Assembly (NCBI GenBank): GCA_029747585.1 | Contig: JAPEVF010000086.1 | Coordinates: 1-63,723 of the forward strand | Direction of reading: 5' to 3' | Length of the DNA stretch: 63,723 nucleotides | Source: Pleurotus djamor | Taxonomy: Eukaryota > Basidiomycota > Agaricomycetes > Agaricales > Pleurotaceae | In this document: piece by piece, positions 25,082-36,021 of the stretch | Layout of the letters: each line of letters starts with the position of its first letter | How positions within the stretch are numbered: position 1 is the first letter of the stretch | Notes under the pieces: generated by a model | Told to the model about the DNA's origin: nothing | The model's input: only the letters and a program-made list of their open reading frames with translations | Databases searched by the model: none | Translations under genes and position numbers: made by a program

Positions 25082-28000
25082 ATGTCTTCTCTCACACAAG
25101 TTTTCCAGGAGCATGCAAAGGCCTCTCCTCGCACCCACTTTCTCCTCGAAGATACCCATGCCGTCCTCACCTACCAGCAGGCGGCCACAGTCGTCACACA
25201 ACTCATCGTGCCCCAGCTGCAGGCATTCCGCCAGCCCACGCGCGTAGTCAACCACAAAGTCGTCATTCTCGCGCCGAATAGCTCCTTGTTCGTCCTTAGC
25301 GTCCTTGCTACATGGCATTTGGGCTTCTCCGTATGCCCCCTCACGCTCTACCGCAGAGCCCCACCTGTGGTCCGGCATGATAGGCATTGTCGATCCTGCC
25401 ATTATCCTCGTAGCGCCCGGTCTCCTTCAGCCTCTCCATGACGCTCTGGTTGCGGAGCCAAGTCTCGCTCACTATACAACCTGCATCATGGACATTGTGT
25501 CCCTCATCCCGTCTGAATATTTGATAGCGGTCAGCCAGACCGATCGTGTCTCTCCCTTTATTCCGCCATTACTCCGATGGCTACAAGATGCCAACTATGA
25601 CAATGCTAATGTAGTCTGTGACATGCATTCAGATCCTCAATCCGTTGCTGTCACTCTATTCACGAGTTCGGCTGTCGATTGGTCTACTCTCAAGTCGGTC
25701 TCATATACACATCAAGTACTCTTCCAATCATCAGAGCGGGCCATGTCCATGTTGGGAGGTCACGCCTATACCGAGATCCCCAAGAAACACCTTGGCTGGC
25801 TGCCATTGTCCCACTGCTTTGAGTTTTGCATCACATTTTGGTGGGTATCATCTATGTCATCCTTGTCATGGACGCCCCACTGAGAACCACAACCTAGTTC
25901 CATCGTCCTGCGTTCTGCAGGATCTTATGTTTTTTTCGATCGCGTTCTCACCCCTCCCAAGTCTGCCTCGTCGCCCATCGCCTCTGCCTTGCTCGAGGCT
26001 CTTGCCTATTACACTAACATCACTTCAATGACCATGATACCAATCGTCTTCGCCGACATTTCGTCTATCTGCACACAAGAGCAACTCCCATTATTGAAGC
26101 GCCTCCATTCCCTTGGTGTGGGAGGCGCTCCCACGTCACCGAGCCTCTTTCGTTGGGCTACATCCGCTGGTGTCAGACTCTTTGATTGCTCTGGTGCAAC
26201 CGAAATGGCCGGCACGATATGCATTCGTCGCGCCTGGGATCCAGAACAAAGGCTCAATGGGCTACAGGTCATTCCAGGACTGAACGGGTTGTTGGTGAAA
26301 GAAAATGAGTCTGATCATCACGGTGAACTGGTTATACGTGGCGAGGTCAGCCGGTTTACCGTTTCGTATCATACAAATCGACGTCACTCACTTTCTCTGT
26401 CTGCTTTGTAGTTTCTTCCGACTGGTTATGACACACGGGAGACTCCTTCATTCATGTTCGATCATGGAACGCGCGTTACCACGTACTTCACAGGCGACAT
26501 ATACAGTCATCGTCCGGATCATTGTGTCCCCAGTTACTTGACACGCCAATCAATACCGTCATATTCCCCAACGGCGCCCACCTTGTCAGGTAGCGACGTA
26601 CCCCCTTGATCATCACGCCCCGACTAAAGCCAACTTTACTACTTGTTTTAGGACTCACATACGTTGGTCGCATTGATGACATCGTTGTTTTATCCTCGGG
26701 CTTGAAGCTAGACGCCCCTGCACTCGAAGGGATCCTCAATTCCATACCTGGAATCCTCCGTTCGGCCATTATAGCGAACAAGTCCGCCGATACTCTCCTC
26801 GCTTTGATCGAGATGAATCATTCATCTCGCATCACACGAGACGAACTCATATCCTCTGTCCTACAGATCAACACGCAGCTCCCGTTTGATAAAAGGATAC
26901 GGAATGACAACATTATCTTCGCGAAGGCGATACCGACAACTACCAAAGGGCGTGTCAATCGTAAGATGCTCAACAAGTTGCTTGCTGAGGCTCCACCCGA
27001 TATGGACCTTCGCAGGCTGTTTGATGCCCACGATGACCTACCCTTGCCTACAACTCGCCTACCTGACAGCACGCGAGTCGCGGATATTCGATCCCAGGTC
27101 ATTGAGATCATGTCCCGTACCCTGGACTTACCGTCGAGCTCCCTTTCACATGAAACCAAACTAGTAGAAACGCCGCTAAACTCTCTGTCATCCACAATGC
27201 TAGCAAAGGCCCTACAGGATGAATACGGTGTTCCTTTCAACGCCGCTCGGTTGTATGGACTGAAAACTGTGGACGACATATGTCACGTCCTTGTCACTCA
27301 TGCGCCTACTCCTCACCGAAATCACTCGTCCCAGCATCCATCTACACCACGTCCTGGTGTCATTTCTATCACAGGCGCAGCATGTCGCCTTACAGGTGGT
27401 ATAGACAGTTTGGATTCCTTTTGGTCCGCCCTTTTAGGTCCAGAGTGCTTTGTTAGGAATTGCCCTCAGAAGCGACCAGACTCTAGGTGGCCTGCCGATC
27501 ACCCTCAAGAAAACATGATGTATCCGTCGTACTGGCTCGATGACGCTACCTTTGATCACGTTGGTGCTTTGGCCCGATTTTTCCAGATCCCGCCCAAGGA
27601 AGTTCAAGCCATGAGCCCAAATGCTAGGCTTGTCTTGCAGCTTGGGTATGAAGCGTTGGAGGACGCGGGGATAGCTCCGAAGTCTCTTAGGGGTACGAAT
27701 TGGGGAGTGTTTTCGAGTGTTAATGATAGTGGTTGGAGGGAGAGACGTCATGAGGAAAACGATCTCAAAGGTCAGTTGTTTGGTTGGTCTCAACAAATTA
27801 CTGTCTACTCAACCGAGAAAAAGAGTACTCGCTTGGGCTTCATGGCTCTGCCGATGATGCTGTCGGCGCACGCCTTGCATACTTCTTAGATCTCACCGGC
27901 CCCGCTGTTGAGATCAAGACGGCATGTTCTAGTAGTGCTGTGGCATTACATATGGGTGAGTGTCGATATACATTGCCTCTACATCTATGTGTTCAACGTT

Positions 28001-29961
28001 CGTCAGCGCGATTGGCGATTCAAAATGGGGACTGCGACGGTGCGATCGTTGTTTCCGCAACGACACATTTCCATCCTAGCAGTGCGATATTTCGTTCGAG
28101 CAACGGGATTGTCTCACCCACTGGGAGGTGCATTCCGTTCGCTAGTTTGGCCGATGGGTTTGTTACGAGTGAAGGAGCTGTCGCCGTCGTTCTGCAGAGG
28201 GCTGACCAGAGCCGAGTCCTCCCCTACGCGAACATCCAAGCTACTGGAGTCGGCCAGGATGGCGCTTCCCGTGGCTTTTATTCGCCGAATCCGGAAGCGC
28301 AAAAGCGACTGCTGCGAGCAACGCTGATGAGAGCATCGCAAGCACCGAGTAGTATATCTTTCGTAGAAGGTGTGCTTCTCACTTTTCCATCTGCTTTTCG
28401 TACCTATAAATTTTCCATTCTTTTCTAGCACATGGAACTGGCACGCAGATTGGCGACGCCATCGAACTTGAATCTCTCATTGATGTTTTTGATGAAAATC
28501 GGGATAAACCGCTCTTCCTGGGGTCTGCGAAGGCAGTAGTTGGACATACTGAGGAGTGCGCGGGGCTTGTTGGTATGTATGTGCTCCAAGTTGTAGTTGC
28601 CCCCTCACCGAAATCCGCTGCTCCTTTTAGGGGTTCTAAAGGCCATGTTATGTCTATCACATGGCATCTTCCCGCCACAACCGATTCCTGGGACGCTCAC
28701 TGATGCATTGGATTCCTCTCTGAATATTATTGCGCCTTCGTATATCTCCCCCCTCTTGTCGACGCCCGAAGCTCCGAATTTAGCTTGCGTTTCTTCGTTT
28801 GGTCTTTCTGGAACGCTCGCCAGTATCGTTCTACAAGGTGTGGGGCAACCGCCAGCCTTGTTTCCGGCAAGCACACCCTTTCCCCAAGTCTTTCTCCTAA
28901 GTGCTGCTTCGTGCGAAGACTTGGTCGTACTCGCGGAGAAATATGCACGATTCTTACGCGATAAACGCCATACTACTCAGGGTTTACAGTCTATATGTCG
29001 TACCACTCAAGTTGGTCGGGATCACTTCGACTTCCGCCGAGGATTTGCTGTCAATGGCTGGAGTGAGCTCATGTCGGCTTTCCACCACTTCACGCATCAA
29101 CCCAACATGCCTCCACCGATGCCCCGACCCCCCAAAATCGGAATATGGTTTGGCCTCCCTACCTCTGACGAAACCGCCAATAATCACCCTTACTTCCGCT
29201 CTAAAGTCAAAGATGTGGCTCTTTTCAAATGGATCCGCCAGTACCATGCATTACAGAACCAACTTGCACTCGCCCGTTGTTTATCTGACCTTGGTATCGA
29301 TATCCACATGGCTGGGGGCGAAGGTGTAACGGAATTGTTGGCTGCCGTTTTTGTCGGTCTGATTTCTCCGGATTCTATCTTCCGGCTGAGTCAGGACGAT
29401 GCCCATCACCTCGTCATCGTGGAGGGTCCTCGTTCTAGTGTCGAAGAGCATCTGCTACTTTGGAGACCGGATGAACTTGATCTCCTTGGGGTGCTCGCTA
29501 CCAACTTGTTTGTCTTGAAAGGCAAGCCATCCACACTCGAAACGCTCTTCGATGATGCCAGTCTGATCACGCGGCAATCCGCCATAACTCCAACGATATC
29601 TGCCCCCTTCACCATTTCCCATCCCTGTGCATTTCCCCTCGTATCTGGGCATCTTTCAGAGGTCTTGAAGGAGGACATCGTGACAAACACCAACTACTGG
29701 TCGGGCGTCCAAGATCGGACTATCGATCGTCCTGCTGCTCTAGCCGAGATGTCGAAGCATTGTGACGCTATTGTTTGCCTTGGGTCCAAAGGTGCAGACC
29801 CGGATGATAAGTTGATCTCTGGACCAGGTGATTCTTTGGAACATATATTAGCAGCTTTGTTCGAGCGGGGCTGCTTGATTCGTTGGGATATGTTTGCGGA
29901 TGGCGGCCCTCAACTTTCCCATATGCCTTGTTACACTTTGGCGAGTGCGAAGTCCAAATGA
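25082..29961 (+). CDS. hybrid synthase, adenylation-ACP-KS-AT(degenerate)
   Basis: About 1,490 residues. 25082 is the first in-frame AUG; a 5' exon further upstream is possible. Introns: 25841-25897, 26346-26411, 26590-26651, 27771-27817, 27956-28006, 28370-28428, 28573-28630. Adenylation domain (about 1-590): FDCSGATEMAG, TYFTGDIY, YVGRIDDIVVLSSGLKLD, KGRVNRKML. Its P-loop core motif is poorly conserved (FTSSAVDWSTLKSVSYTH). ACP (about 604-680): ETPLNSLSSTML with the Ser. KS (about 696-1050): KTACSSSAVALHM, AHGTGTQIGD, SAKAVVGHTEECAG, triad intact. AT-like region (about 1100-1492): the GHSxGE site reads AGGEGVTELLAA, so the nucleophile is missing. It ends MPCYTLASAKSK, a post-AT linker, with no ACP or release domain. 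A frame change near a C5 run at 25336-25340 suggests a one-base error or mutation. The order resembles hispidin/styrylpyrone synthases, which load an aryl acid; the starter here is therefore inferred to be aromatic or another free acid. Confidence 0.85.
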
Positions 29962-30155
29962 TCTTCGCGGTGTTCTCTCGATTCAGGTCTTTGACTAGAG
30001 GATTTTGGGAGTGAGGGCCGCCGCGTTCAAGGTTGCCGTCTTACTACAACGGAAGAGATTCGCATACACAATTGTATTTTAAAGTTATGAAGATGCGTGA
30101 TAATGCACAGCACGTCTCCAACAAATTGATGATTCGATTGCAATGAGCTGCAAGC

Positions 30156-30986
30156 TTACGAATCTGGGGCGACTAAGATGTATGTCCCACCGATAGGTTT
30201 CCCCAATCCGGCCTCTTCGGCGAACCCGCTGATATTGAACAAACCAATAGATGTCTCTGGAGTCACAAGAACTTGTTCATTGAAACCAGGTGGCTGCTTG
30301 AATACAAGATAGACATAGCTATCATGGAAGGCCAGTCAGCTTTGATCAATAACTGTCAAATACAATTCACTAGACAACACTAACCGATGAGCAGGTGAAC
30401 CAGCGGGTGGATTAGACTGACGAAATTCGGTAATCGCAGCACTCGAGTTGTAGAGTTGATGCGGTCCAGCGAATCTTTCTCTACCGTCAATGACAAAGTT
30501 TCCGCCTAGGAAATGCCGAATTTGGGCGTAGACAGGTTCAGCAGGTGTTGGTGCATCTGGATCGACCATGGCGATGACGAAAGGACCACGCGGGGAAACG
30601 CCTCGGAGGCTGAACGAGGGAGGACCCGCTGTAGCTACGGCACAAGGCAGGTAGTCAATTGTGAGCTCATGGGGTACTCAAGATAGGATAAGGAGGTACG
30701 AACCATCACGAGGGAGTTGCGTTCCAGCGCGCAGAGTGATGACCGGGCCCGAAGGCTGTGGCAGACTAACATCAAGGAAAACGGTAGGATTGAAAGTGAT
30801 CGACAGGTCCCTGGGGATCTGATGCAGATTCAAATGCAAATGAGTACGCCGTATGGAATAAAAAAACGAAGATGGATTGCGTACATTGGCGGCTTGAAAC
30901 GCTTGCTTGACTTGCCTCAGACTTGAGTCTTGAGCCCAAACGACTGCGAGGAAAGGGAGGATAGTAAAGGGAATTGCGAACTTCAT
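30156..30986 (-). CDS. secreted PEBP (phosphatidylethanolamine-binding) protein 1
   Basis: The ATG at 30986 starts a signal peptide (MKFAIPFTILPFLAVVWA). After splicing, the PEBP fold reads LSITFNPTVFLDVSLPQPSG, then GPPSFSLRGVSPRGPFVIAM, VDPDAPTP (the conserved DPDxP motif), IRHFLGGNFVIDG, and GSPAHR|YVYLVFKQPPGFN across the intron at about 30318-30386. The stop is at 30156 (ILVAPDS). Four exons, about 220 residues. The signatures DPDAP and GxHR-like SPAHRY are intact, so ligand binding to anionic groups is plausible. It is a tandem duplicate of the gene at 31376-32182, with about the same introns. Role in fungi unknown; yeast relatives inhibit carboxypeptidase Y. Confidence 0.88.
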
Positions 30987-31375
30987 GGTTTAATGGTTTG
31001 CTTTTGATCGTATAAATGACCACTGGGGAGCTGAAGGTGTTGGAGAACATAGCGTAGAAGAACGTTCAATTTATACGACACTTTGTTTCGAAGATTCATG
31101 GTCCGAGTCGGGAGTCACTGCAACAACGTTGCAGCACCGACGCTTCGCTTGGCTCGTCGTCCGACTCGGAAGCCAGGGAGGCGCGCTCAAGAGGTACTGC
31201 GGTTGCGACGGCGCAGTTACCTAGAATATTAGTAGCCAAGTATACGTATACACAGACGCAAAGACACAAGACAATGCGCCGGTTGAAGAAATATGGGATC
31301 ACATCACATCACGGCACGTCAATTCAACGTCATCATATTCATCGCAGCCTGAAGTGCTATTCTGCATCACCGAAC
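30987..31375. other. intergenic between the two PEBP genes
   Basis: About 390 nt holding the PEBP1 promoter (TATA-like box at 31068-31075) and the PEBP2 3' flank. No gene seen. Confidence 0.5.
31068..31075 (-). promoter_or_regulatory. TATA box of PEBP gene 1
   Basis: TATAAATT on the minus strand, 82 nt before the ATG at 30986. Confidence 0.5.
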
Positions 31376-32182
31376 CTACGCGTTCGGTGCAACCAACATG
31401 AAGGTTCCTCCGATAGGTGCACCAAGACCAACTTGTTCCGCAAAACTGCTGATATTGAATAAGCTGATAGAGGTTGAGGGGGTGACAATCGTCTGGGTGT
31501 CGAATCCAGGAGGTTGGTTGAACACGAGGAAAACGTAACTAGATGAAACAGAAAACAATGCAAATGATGTTAGAATGCACTCGCATTTTCAGTAGCAAGT
31601 CTACGACCCGACTTACCGATGCGCAGGTGAGCCGGCAGGAGGGGTTGGCTGAAGGAAGCCGGAGACAGCCGCAGTGGTGTTGAGGATGGCGTTTCCAAGA
31701 CCTGTTTTGAAGAAGTTCCCTCCGAGGAAATGACGGATTTGTGAGGCTGTAGGTGTTTGAGGCGTCGGCGCATCCGGGTCAACTGCAGCAATGACGAAAG
31801 GACCACGGGAAGTGGTGCCTACGAGGCTGAAAGACGGGGGGCCAGCGGTAGCTGAGAAAAGCTAGATGAGGAACGAGAATAAACGTGTGCTGGGCCAGGC
31901 TTACAATCGCGAGGCAGTTGTACTCCTGCGTGCAGAGTTATGGGCGAGCCTGACGCTTGTGGGAGGCTGACTTCGAGAAGCGTACTTGGGTTGAAGGTGA
32001 TCGAGAGGTCTTCGGGAATCTAGTGATAAGAAGGCGATAAATGTCGAAGTATTTAAAAGTTGGTGAAAGCGTCTACGTACATTAGCATTAGCGAAGGCCG
32101 CCCTAACCTGGCCTAAACCTGTATCTTGACTGGAAACCAGAGTGAAGAAGGGCAGGATGATGACTGGAAGGAGATATTTCAT
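31376..32182 (-). CDS. secreted PEBP protein 2
   Basis: The ATG at 32182 gives the signal peptide MKYLLPVIILPFFTLVSS. The spliced body has LSITFNPSTLLEVSLPQASG, GPPSFSLVGTTSRGPFVIAA, VDPDAPTP, IRHFLGGNFFKTG, and GSPAHR|YVFLVFNQPPGFD. The stop is at 31376 (MLVAPNA). Intron positions match those of PEBP1, showing tandem duplication followed by divergence, with perhaps 60% protein identity by eye. Differences cluster in the loop after HFLGGNF. Extracellular location is inferred. Both copies keep the ligand-site residues. Confidence 0.88.
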
Positions 32183-32585
32183 CGTTTACTCAGGCTGGGG
32201 AGTCGTAGGTGAAGCTGTGGTCCGTATTTATTAGATTGGAATCGCGAGTGTTAGCACGGCTTCCGTTAGTGGGAACCATACTTAGGACTAAGCAGTAAAT
32301 GTGCATTTTATTCGCATACGAAGTCCTTCGTGCGAGCAACGCGCCATACATCTTCTCGGCTATCTGCACGGGCAGGTCTTTGTCTCTCAAGACCTAGTGA
32401 AAGTTGATGTTATCGATGAAACCAGAGAAGTCACTGACCCACCTAGGCTGAGTAAAAGGGCTACGGAATAAGGGGTGGTTGTGAGTATACATTGCACTGG
32501 GCGAGAAATAATGATAGTAGACTTCTGTGAGTACATTGGCCTTTGCAAGTTTTTAAAATACTTTTCTCGTGGGTTTCTTGCTTCG
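32183..32585. other. intergenic
   Basis: About 400 nt. PEBP2 promoter (AATAAATAC-like sequence near 32225, only about 45 nt from the ATG) and ZNHIT2-like 3' flank. No gene seen. Confidence 0.45.
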
Positions 32586-34027
32586 TCATGAGACCACAAG
32601 CCGTGGCTTCTCATCTTCCCGGTCGATCAGTTCGGCATACCCGACCAACTCTTCCGAAACCATTGACAAAACGTGTGAAGGGAGTGAAAGAACCTTGGCC
32701 GCGTAGAATACCAGCTTCTGCGCAGCCGCGTTCAGTTTTGCTGAAGAGAACAATGCATGAATGTCGGAGAACGCTAGAACTGCAGATTTGTGCGGATGAT
32801 GAGCGTAATTGAAGTCAGGTAGTGACGGGACAGAGGGCTCTGGCTCGTCTATAAGGATCATTTTTTGAGGACGTAAGAGATTCGCTGCGTCCTGCAATGC
32901 GACGACGAGGGCTTTCTTTGCAACATTGTCCTGAGATAAGCCGATTAGTATTGAGAACGTGGATTCAAGAAGCTCGTCCTCACCGAACCGACTCGCGAAT
33001 GAATATCTGTCACGGCATTTTCGACGCTGTGATACAACGTCGTCGCCGTTCGATCTCTTAAGAACGGGGCAAGACGTGATATTGACTTCTTTGCATCTGA
33101 GCGTTCGGGGGATTCAGGGGGCATAGATGATAAAGTTCGCACTGCGAAGTAGCGCGTTGTATACGCGTACACGATACTAAAACATGGACTGTAAGCCTAG
33201 AGAATTTAGCGTTTGACAAAGGATGGGGGACCTACAGAAGAGCAGCAAGGTTGTAAACGAGAGGCGGTCCTTGCAGTTGTGGTTTAACCATGCCCGAAGG
33301 TACGGACATTGCACTCGGAGGGATTTTAGTTCCTTTTTCAGCATCCCACCAAGGTGTCTGAATATCCTTCTCAAGTCGTTCACTGGATAGCAGTTGCCGA
33401 CTCAACTCGCTGGATGGATCTTGCAACGCTCGTATGAACTTCTGTTGCTGAGCAGGACTGAGCATTGACCATAAGTCATCTTCGTGGACAGAATCTATTC
33501 GACGCGTTAAGTAAACCGCCGAAAGACTCAGGGTGACAAAAAGGCCTACCTATATCCATGCCCGCCAACTGCTTTGCCAGGGCACTACTTTCATCATTCT
33601 GGTCGTCATCGCTGAGTCCATCTAGCTCTTCATCTGCTTCACGACTCTCCTCCTCAAAGCGTTTCAATACTTCCATCATCTGCCTTCTCTCTTCATTCGT
33701 CTTGGATGGTTCTGACCGAATCTGCGTTTCCAACTCTTTCTTGAAGAATCCTTCCGAGCAATCGCCATGAGCCTGGCGGAAAGGGTATAGCACTTTCAAA
33801 AACTTATAGCTCACTGGACCGGTTAAAAACGACACACTTCAGATCGGAAGCAAGTCAACGAGCAGTATGGCATGTTACACGATGGGCAAGTGTATTTCGC
33901 AAACTGCCTACGACATCTAGAAAGATGATGTGTGCTGGCTAATAGGGGAGTTAATATAAGCGACGTACATTTTACAAGGAGTTTCCTTGGAATCGCCAAT
34001 ATCTGGCGGCGTTAGGATGGTGGCCAT
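32586..34027 (-). CDS. HIT-type zinc finger protein, ZNHIT2-like
   Basis: The ATG at 34027 opens a short exon (MATILTPPDIGDSKETPCK). It joins across an intron (about 33912-33969) to CRRQFAKYTCPSCNMPYCSL and TCFRSE, a zf-HIT finger with the expected Cys spacing. The following exon (33835-33546) is charged and helical (EERRQMMEVLKRFEEESREA). Then come WSMLSPAQQQKFIRALQDPS, TPWWDAEKG and a helical C-terminal domain ending at 32586 (DEKPRLVVS). About 390 residues over six exons. The layout (N-terminal HIT finger, WWxxE segment, helical tail) matches ZNHIT2, an R2TP/RUVBL co-factor linked to U5 snRNP assembly. Function is inferred from the family only. Confidence 0.75.
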
Positions 34028-34378
34028 TGACCAAAGTAGCTAAGAAAGAGGCGACTCCGAAATCGGGCCGGTGGAATGACTACGAGCACGTGCACATTTC
34101 TCCTATAAAAGCTCCTGGCCTTGAGAACGCAACCAGTCTCAGATTCAGAACAGAGGAGGGTAATTCGTCCTTCGTCGTCAGCGCTCATGAGGCTGAGCCA
34201 CGGTCCATGGTATCGAGTACTCAATCAAGATAGCACCCAGCGGTTAAGTTGCCACTGTTTCAGTGAGAAACATTGTTCTCAAAGGACAAGTCGAGGAATC
34301 ACCAGCTGATAATCAAAAGGGTATCATGAGGAACATTGAAAATGACCAAATACTGTACGAAAGCTGATAGAATAGAGA
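34028..34378. other. intergenic
   Basis: 350 nt between the 3' end of the Aurora gene and the ZNHIT2-like start. No gene seen. Confidence 0.5.
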
Positions 34379-35956
34379 TCATATACTGCCATCGCGAACA
34401 ACGCCCTTTGGCCTATACTTTACAATCCAAGGATGGCAAAGGACTTCGCTCAATGGAAGCCTCTGTTGTGGATCATAACGGAGGAGCTAAGTCGAAGTCA
34501 GCTACAGAACTGGACTAGGAAACAACCAAGCGAACCTTGGTTATCAAGTCTCGTGCCTCCAACGACATCGCCGACGGGAATTTGAGGTCAACTTTGGCTA
34601 TACGGCGGTACGTATCTACGGGTGCGTCAGTTAGGGTGTCAGGTAGCTGGGCGAGGAAGGGCGGGGACTTACTAGCGACACTGCCACGATCTTCAAAGGG
34701 CGGGTTTCCAATCATGAACTCGTATGTGAGTACGCCGAGGGCCCAGTAGTCAACCTTCTCGCAATGCTCCTTTCCTTCGACCATCTCAGGCGGCAGATAA
34801 TCCAAGGTACCACAAAGGGTCATGCGTCGGTTGCCCGGGGCATGCACACTCCAACCAAAGTCGCCAATCTTGAGTTCCCCATTGATCCCGAGCAGGAGGT
34901 TCTCCGGCTTGATATCACGATGGATGACATGCTTGCCGTGAAGGTACGAAAGCGCATCCGCCATTTGGTCGATATACCTCGAACTTCTCCTCTCGGAGAA
35001 ACACCCGTACTTGCTCAACTGCTTGTACAACTCCCCTTTCCCCGCGAACTCCAGCATCAAGAATATTCGTTTCTCATCATGAAAGAAGCCGTAGAGTCGT
35101 AGAACATGAGGATGCCGTAGGTTTTGTTGGATTTCGATTTCGCGGCGGATTTGTTTCTCGACACGGGATTGGATGATTTCGGATTTGTACAGGGTTTTGA
35201 GGGCGAGGATGTATTTTGGTTCGGCTTTGGTGCGGACCATGTATACACGCCCGAATTTGCCCTTTCCGAGAGGGCGACCCATGTCGAAGGAGTGTAAACT
35301 CCATTCTCTCGTTGGGTGTTTCCTAACAAGACCGAGCTTCAATAGACATACCCGAGGCTTGATTGGGAGATCACATACCGAGATACACTAGAATCGAGGG
35401 CCAATTGTTCGGCCGCTTCTCCGTAGACCTTCTCTCCTCGCTTTTCGTTCTCAATCTCGAGGCCACCATCGTACCTCCCGATATCAAATGCATCTTTAGG
35501 CGCTGCGTCACGGGAGGTATGATTCGAGCCACCTGCCGTCGCCGCAGGTTGTCGCAGGGAAGATGGTTGCTTCGTCGTTGTCGTAGCCGTCGTAGTATTC
35601 GTGGAAAAGGGATTGGGTGCCGCATATTTAGTCAGTAGTTTGTTGATATTGCCTTGACTGGGATGTTTCGCATGGGTAGGCCGGTTGATGGTGGAGGACG
35701 AGGATGTCAAAGGTTTCTTGCCATTGATATCTAGTGCAGATATCTGACGGGTGAGGGAGGAAACGGAGGTCATCGCAGTGGACGTTGACGGCGCGGATGA
35801 GGAGATGGCGGTTGCCTGCCAGAAGGGGCGTGTCACAGCCTCAGGGGGTTCAAATTTCGTGTTATAGTCACGTGATGGCGTAAAATGAGCGTGACCATGG
35901 GAGTCATTGTGACAAATAAGGCCCGGGGTGCCGGTGATCGTCGAGCTTAAGGTCAT
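34379..35956 (-). CDS. Aurora/Ipl1-type mitotic serine/threonine kinase
   Basis: The ATG at 35956 gives a roughly 190-residue Ser/Thr-rich N-terminal region ([16 protein letters not shown]). After an intron (about 35338-35391), the kinase domain follows: [16 protein letters not shown] (Gly loop), [13 protein letters not shown] (lysine), [13 protein letters not shown] (HRD), [10 protein letters not shown] (DFG; GWSVHAP is an Aurora signature), [16 protein letters not shown] (activation-loop Thr) and [14 protein letters not shown]. Introns interrupt at about 34629-34688 and 34487-34541. The final exon supplies [20 protein letters not shown] and ends at 34379. Stopping at the in-frame TAG near 34515 would lose this conserved end. 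All catalytic residues are present. Function: chromosome segregation as part of the chromosomal passenger complex. Confidence 0.92.
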
Positions 35957-36021
35957 TGAAGTTTCTACTTTTTATGCTATTACTGGAAACCACGAGAGAA
36001 GGACAGTAGGGTAGATCACAT

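Noticed and set aside
25331..25356. 26 nt intron GTATGC...CGCAG to explain the adenylation-domain frame change
   Set aside because: Too short for these introns and it gives the wrong downstream frame.
34515..34545. Stop of the Aurora gene near 34515
   Set aside because: Reading on through a GT-AG intron gives the conserved C-lobe end ([15 protein letters not shown]), so the earlier stop is intronic.
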